This document shows, one piece after another, positions 62,850 to 64,000 of a stretch of 64,000 nt of DNA (positions are counted from its first letter, which is position 1; each line of letters begins with the position of its first letter). The notes under the pieces are model-generated. The model was given only the letters and a program-made list of their open reading frames with translations. It did no database searches and was not told the origin of the DNA. The stretch is from positions 646,381 to 710,380 of the forward strand of contig NZ_JAGYPM010000004.1 in NCBI RefSeq assembly GCF_018343665.1, given 5' to 3'. Both the position numbers and the translations under genes were made by a program. The DNA is from Cytobacillus citreus (GTDB taxonomy: Bacteria; Bacillota; Bacilli; Bacillales; Cytobacillaceae).

Positions 62850-62892
62850 GAAAGAGGATAGGGAGAGCGATTGCTTCATCTATCCTCTTTTG
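62850..62892. terminator. Likely hairpin terminator after the FtsW fragment
   Basis: AAAGAGGATAG near 62850 pairs with CTATCCTCTTTT near 62880 across about 20 bases, with a T-run after and an A-rich stretch before; it would serve both flanking genes. Confidence 0.6.
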
Positions 62893-62934
62893 CTAATTAC
62901 TATAATTGATTTGGAAGCTTTATACGATATTGAG

Positions 62935-64000
62935 CTATTCTAGTGGAATATTCACAGTCGCAGATCCCTTTAAATAATTTTCGTAGCTATTGAAATAAAT
63001 CCGAATTGGATTTGTTTTATTACTTATGTCAAATGTATAGGTTGATTCTGACATCCCATCTCTATTGCTATGACTAAAACCATTAGAATCAACAGCCTCG
63101 CCATGTGCATCGACCGCTTGGAAAAACATTTGATAGAAATGATCTTCTTCTTTCGTCTTATAGTTAGCACGAATTGTATTAAAACTATCAATGTTAATAT
63201 TTACATTAACATTATCGGGAATATAGAGAACTTTTTTCTTTAGAAAATCAACTTCGATATAATCCTTTCCTTTTGGCAATGCCTGAATATCATTGATTTG
63301 CAACGTCAAGCTTTTTGGTTCTCTAAAATAATTGCTTTGAAAGAATAGTGATGCTTCTGCGTCTCGCATTCTTCCAAAACCTGAAAATCCGTTTGTAATC
63401 GTACCCCATACTTCGCCTTTCTCATCCAATAAACGCATGCTTTTCATTTGTAAAATTTGCATAGTGTTTGTAGGATCGATGGCGATATCAAGCTTTGCAC
63501 GAAGCGGAGAAATCCTCAGTGATTTTACCGTAAATTTTTGCTCGTCGATTTCTATCGTTTGATCCAATTTGTAATATTTACTTTTTGCGATTTTCTTTTG
63601 CAAAGTAAAAGGAATATTGAACGTTGTCTCATGCTTGTCTTTAAAGGTAATGGATAATTCGAAATTTGGATTTGTGTAGTCGATATTTTTATTAGAGGTT
63701 ACCTCTATGATCTCTTCTATATGATTTGTTGGCTCCTTATCAGGCCAACTATATGTTAATCCACCAGCTTCTAGTAGATCTTTATTATTTTGTCTAATCT
63801 CAACGCCTTTCGTGTCGAGGTCATGAATCTCGAATGGGGCATCAAGCTCATAGTTAATAATCATTCCCGATTCATCCGCAATAATGCCGAGCAATGTAAA
63901 TGTTAAATTATTTTTTGTTTCCGTTATATTAAGCTCTTCATAATAATCATTTTTTAAAATATCCTCCATTCCTTTATCATAAGCAATCATCTCAACGAGT
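62935..64000 (-). CDS. DUF4179-like protein, N-terminus beyond the window
   Basis: At least 351 residues on the minus strand; the frame stays open to the window edge, so the real start is outside. The visible part is a soluble beta-rich region (LTFTLLGIIADESGMIINYE; WGTITNGFSGFGRMRDAEAS; SLTLQINDIQALPKGKDYIE) like the C-terminal domain of DUF4179 proteins, which are often membrane-anchored anti-sigma factors encoded beside ECF sigma genes. The sigma gene, if present, would be to the right. Function is inferred from family resemblance only. Confidence 0.75.
   Translation of the reverse strand, partial: LVEMIAYDKGMEDILKNDYYEELNITETKNNLTFTLLGIIADESGMIINYELDAPFEIHDLDTKGVEIRQNNKDLLEAGGLTYSWPDKEPTNHIEEIIEVTSNKNIDYTNPNFELSITFKDKHETTFNIPFTLQKKIAKSKYYKLDQTIEIDEQKFTVKSLRISPLRAKLDIAIDPTNTMQILQMKSMRLLDEKGEVWGTITNGFSGFGRMRDAEASLFFQSNYFREPKSLTLQINDIQALPKGKDYIEVDFLKKKVLYIPDNVNVNINIDSFNTIRANYKTKEEDHFYQMFFQAVDAHGEAVDSNGFSHSNRDGMSESTYTFDISNKTNPIRIYFNSYENYLKGSATVNIPLE

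Overview
The window reads as chromosomal DNA of a Bacillaceae-type, low-GC Gram-positive bacterium. AGGAGG-type ribosome sites are strong, TTG and GTG starts are common, lipobox lipoproteins are frequent, and there are relatives of B. subtilis RibR, the UgpABCE transporter, OpuC and GbsR. The species cannot be read from the sequence. No rRNA, tRNA or CRISPR array was seen. Both ends cut genes: a thiolase on the left and a DUF4179-like protein on the right.

Region 1 (1-26.8 kb) is a catabolic supercluster. It holds a beta-oxidation set (thiolase, acyl-CoA dehydrogenase, 3-hydroxyacyl-CoA dehydrogenase, hotdog thioesterase, enoyl-CoA hydratase), an ABC importer, an MFS transporter, a class I-type cytochrome P450, two short-chain dehydrogenases and three alpha/beta hydrolases. 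It also holds a LysR regulator, a three-piece acyl-CoA carboxylase (biotin carboxylase, 73-residue biotin carrier, carboxyltransferase), a zinc-free MDR reductase, a CaiB-type CoA-transferase and a luciferase-like flavin monooxygenase. At the end come a RibR-type flavokinase and two flavin reductases. The logic (hydroxylate, oxidise to ketone, insert oxygen, hydrolyse, activate with CoA, carboxylate, beta-oxidise) fits breakdown of a branched or alicyclic, terpenoid-like compound, but the substrate is inference. Four copies of one 34-bp promoter element point to a LysR regulon. A biotin-carrier relic and an ABC-ATPase relic suggest a duplicated operon whose two copies lost complementary parts.

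Region 2 (26.8-32.2 kb) holds a deleted group II intron, a Tat-exported gluconate dehydrogenase-type subunit 3 with its GMC flavoprotein, and a complete IS3-family element inserted in a dispersed repeat.

Region 3 (32.3-37.9 kb) is a ugpCAEB-type glycerol-3-phosphate importer followed by a cytosolic glycerophosphodiester phosphodiesterase. Region 4 (38.7-47.3 kb) carries a secreted GH84 hexosaminidase, a 1383-residue S8 protease ending in a dockerin-like module, and a MATE exporter. Region 5 (47.3-51.7 kb) is repeat-rich. It has two copies of a 271-nt structured element (one with a recognisable empty site elsewhere in the window), decayed transposon genes, an aldehyde dehydrogenase and a lipoprotein.

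Region 6 (51.8-62.8 kb) looks like an island that interrupts an FtsW/RodA-like gene: its 5' part lies at 51.8-52.07 kb and its 3' part at 62.45-62.82 kb. Between them lie a carnitine-to-glycine-betaine pathway (carnitine 3-dehydrogenase, BKACE enzyme, thioesterase), a GbsR-type regulator, an OpuC-type importer and a CocE-type hydrolase. A broken IS91-family transposase sits exactly at the right junction.
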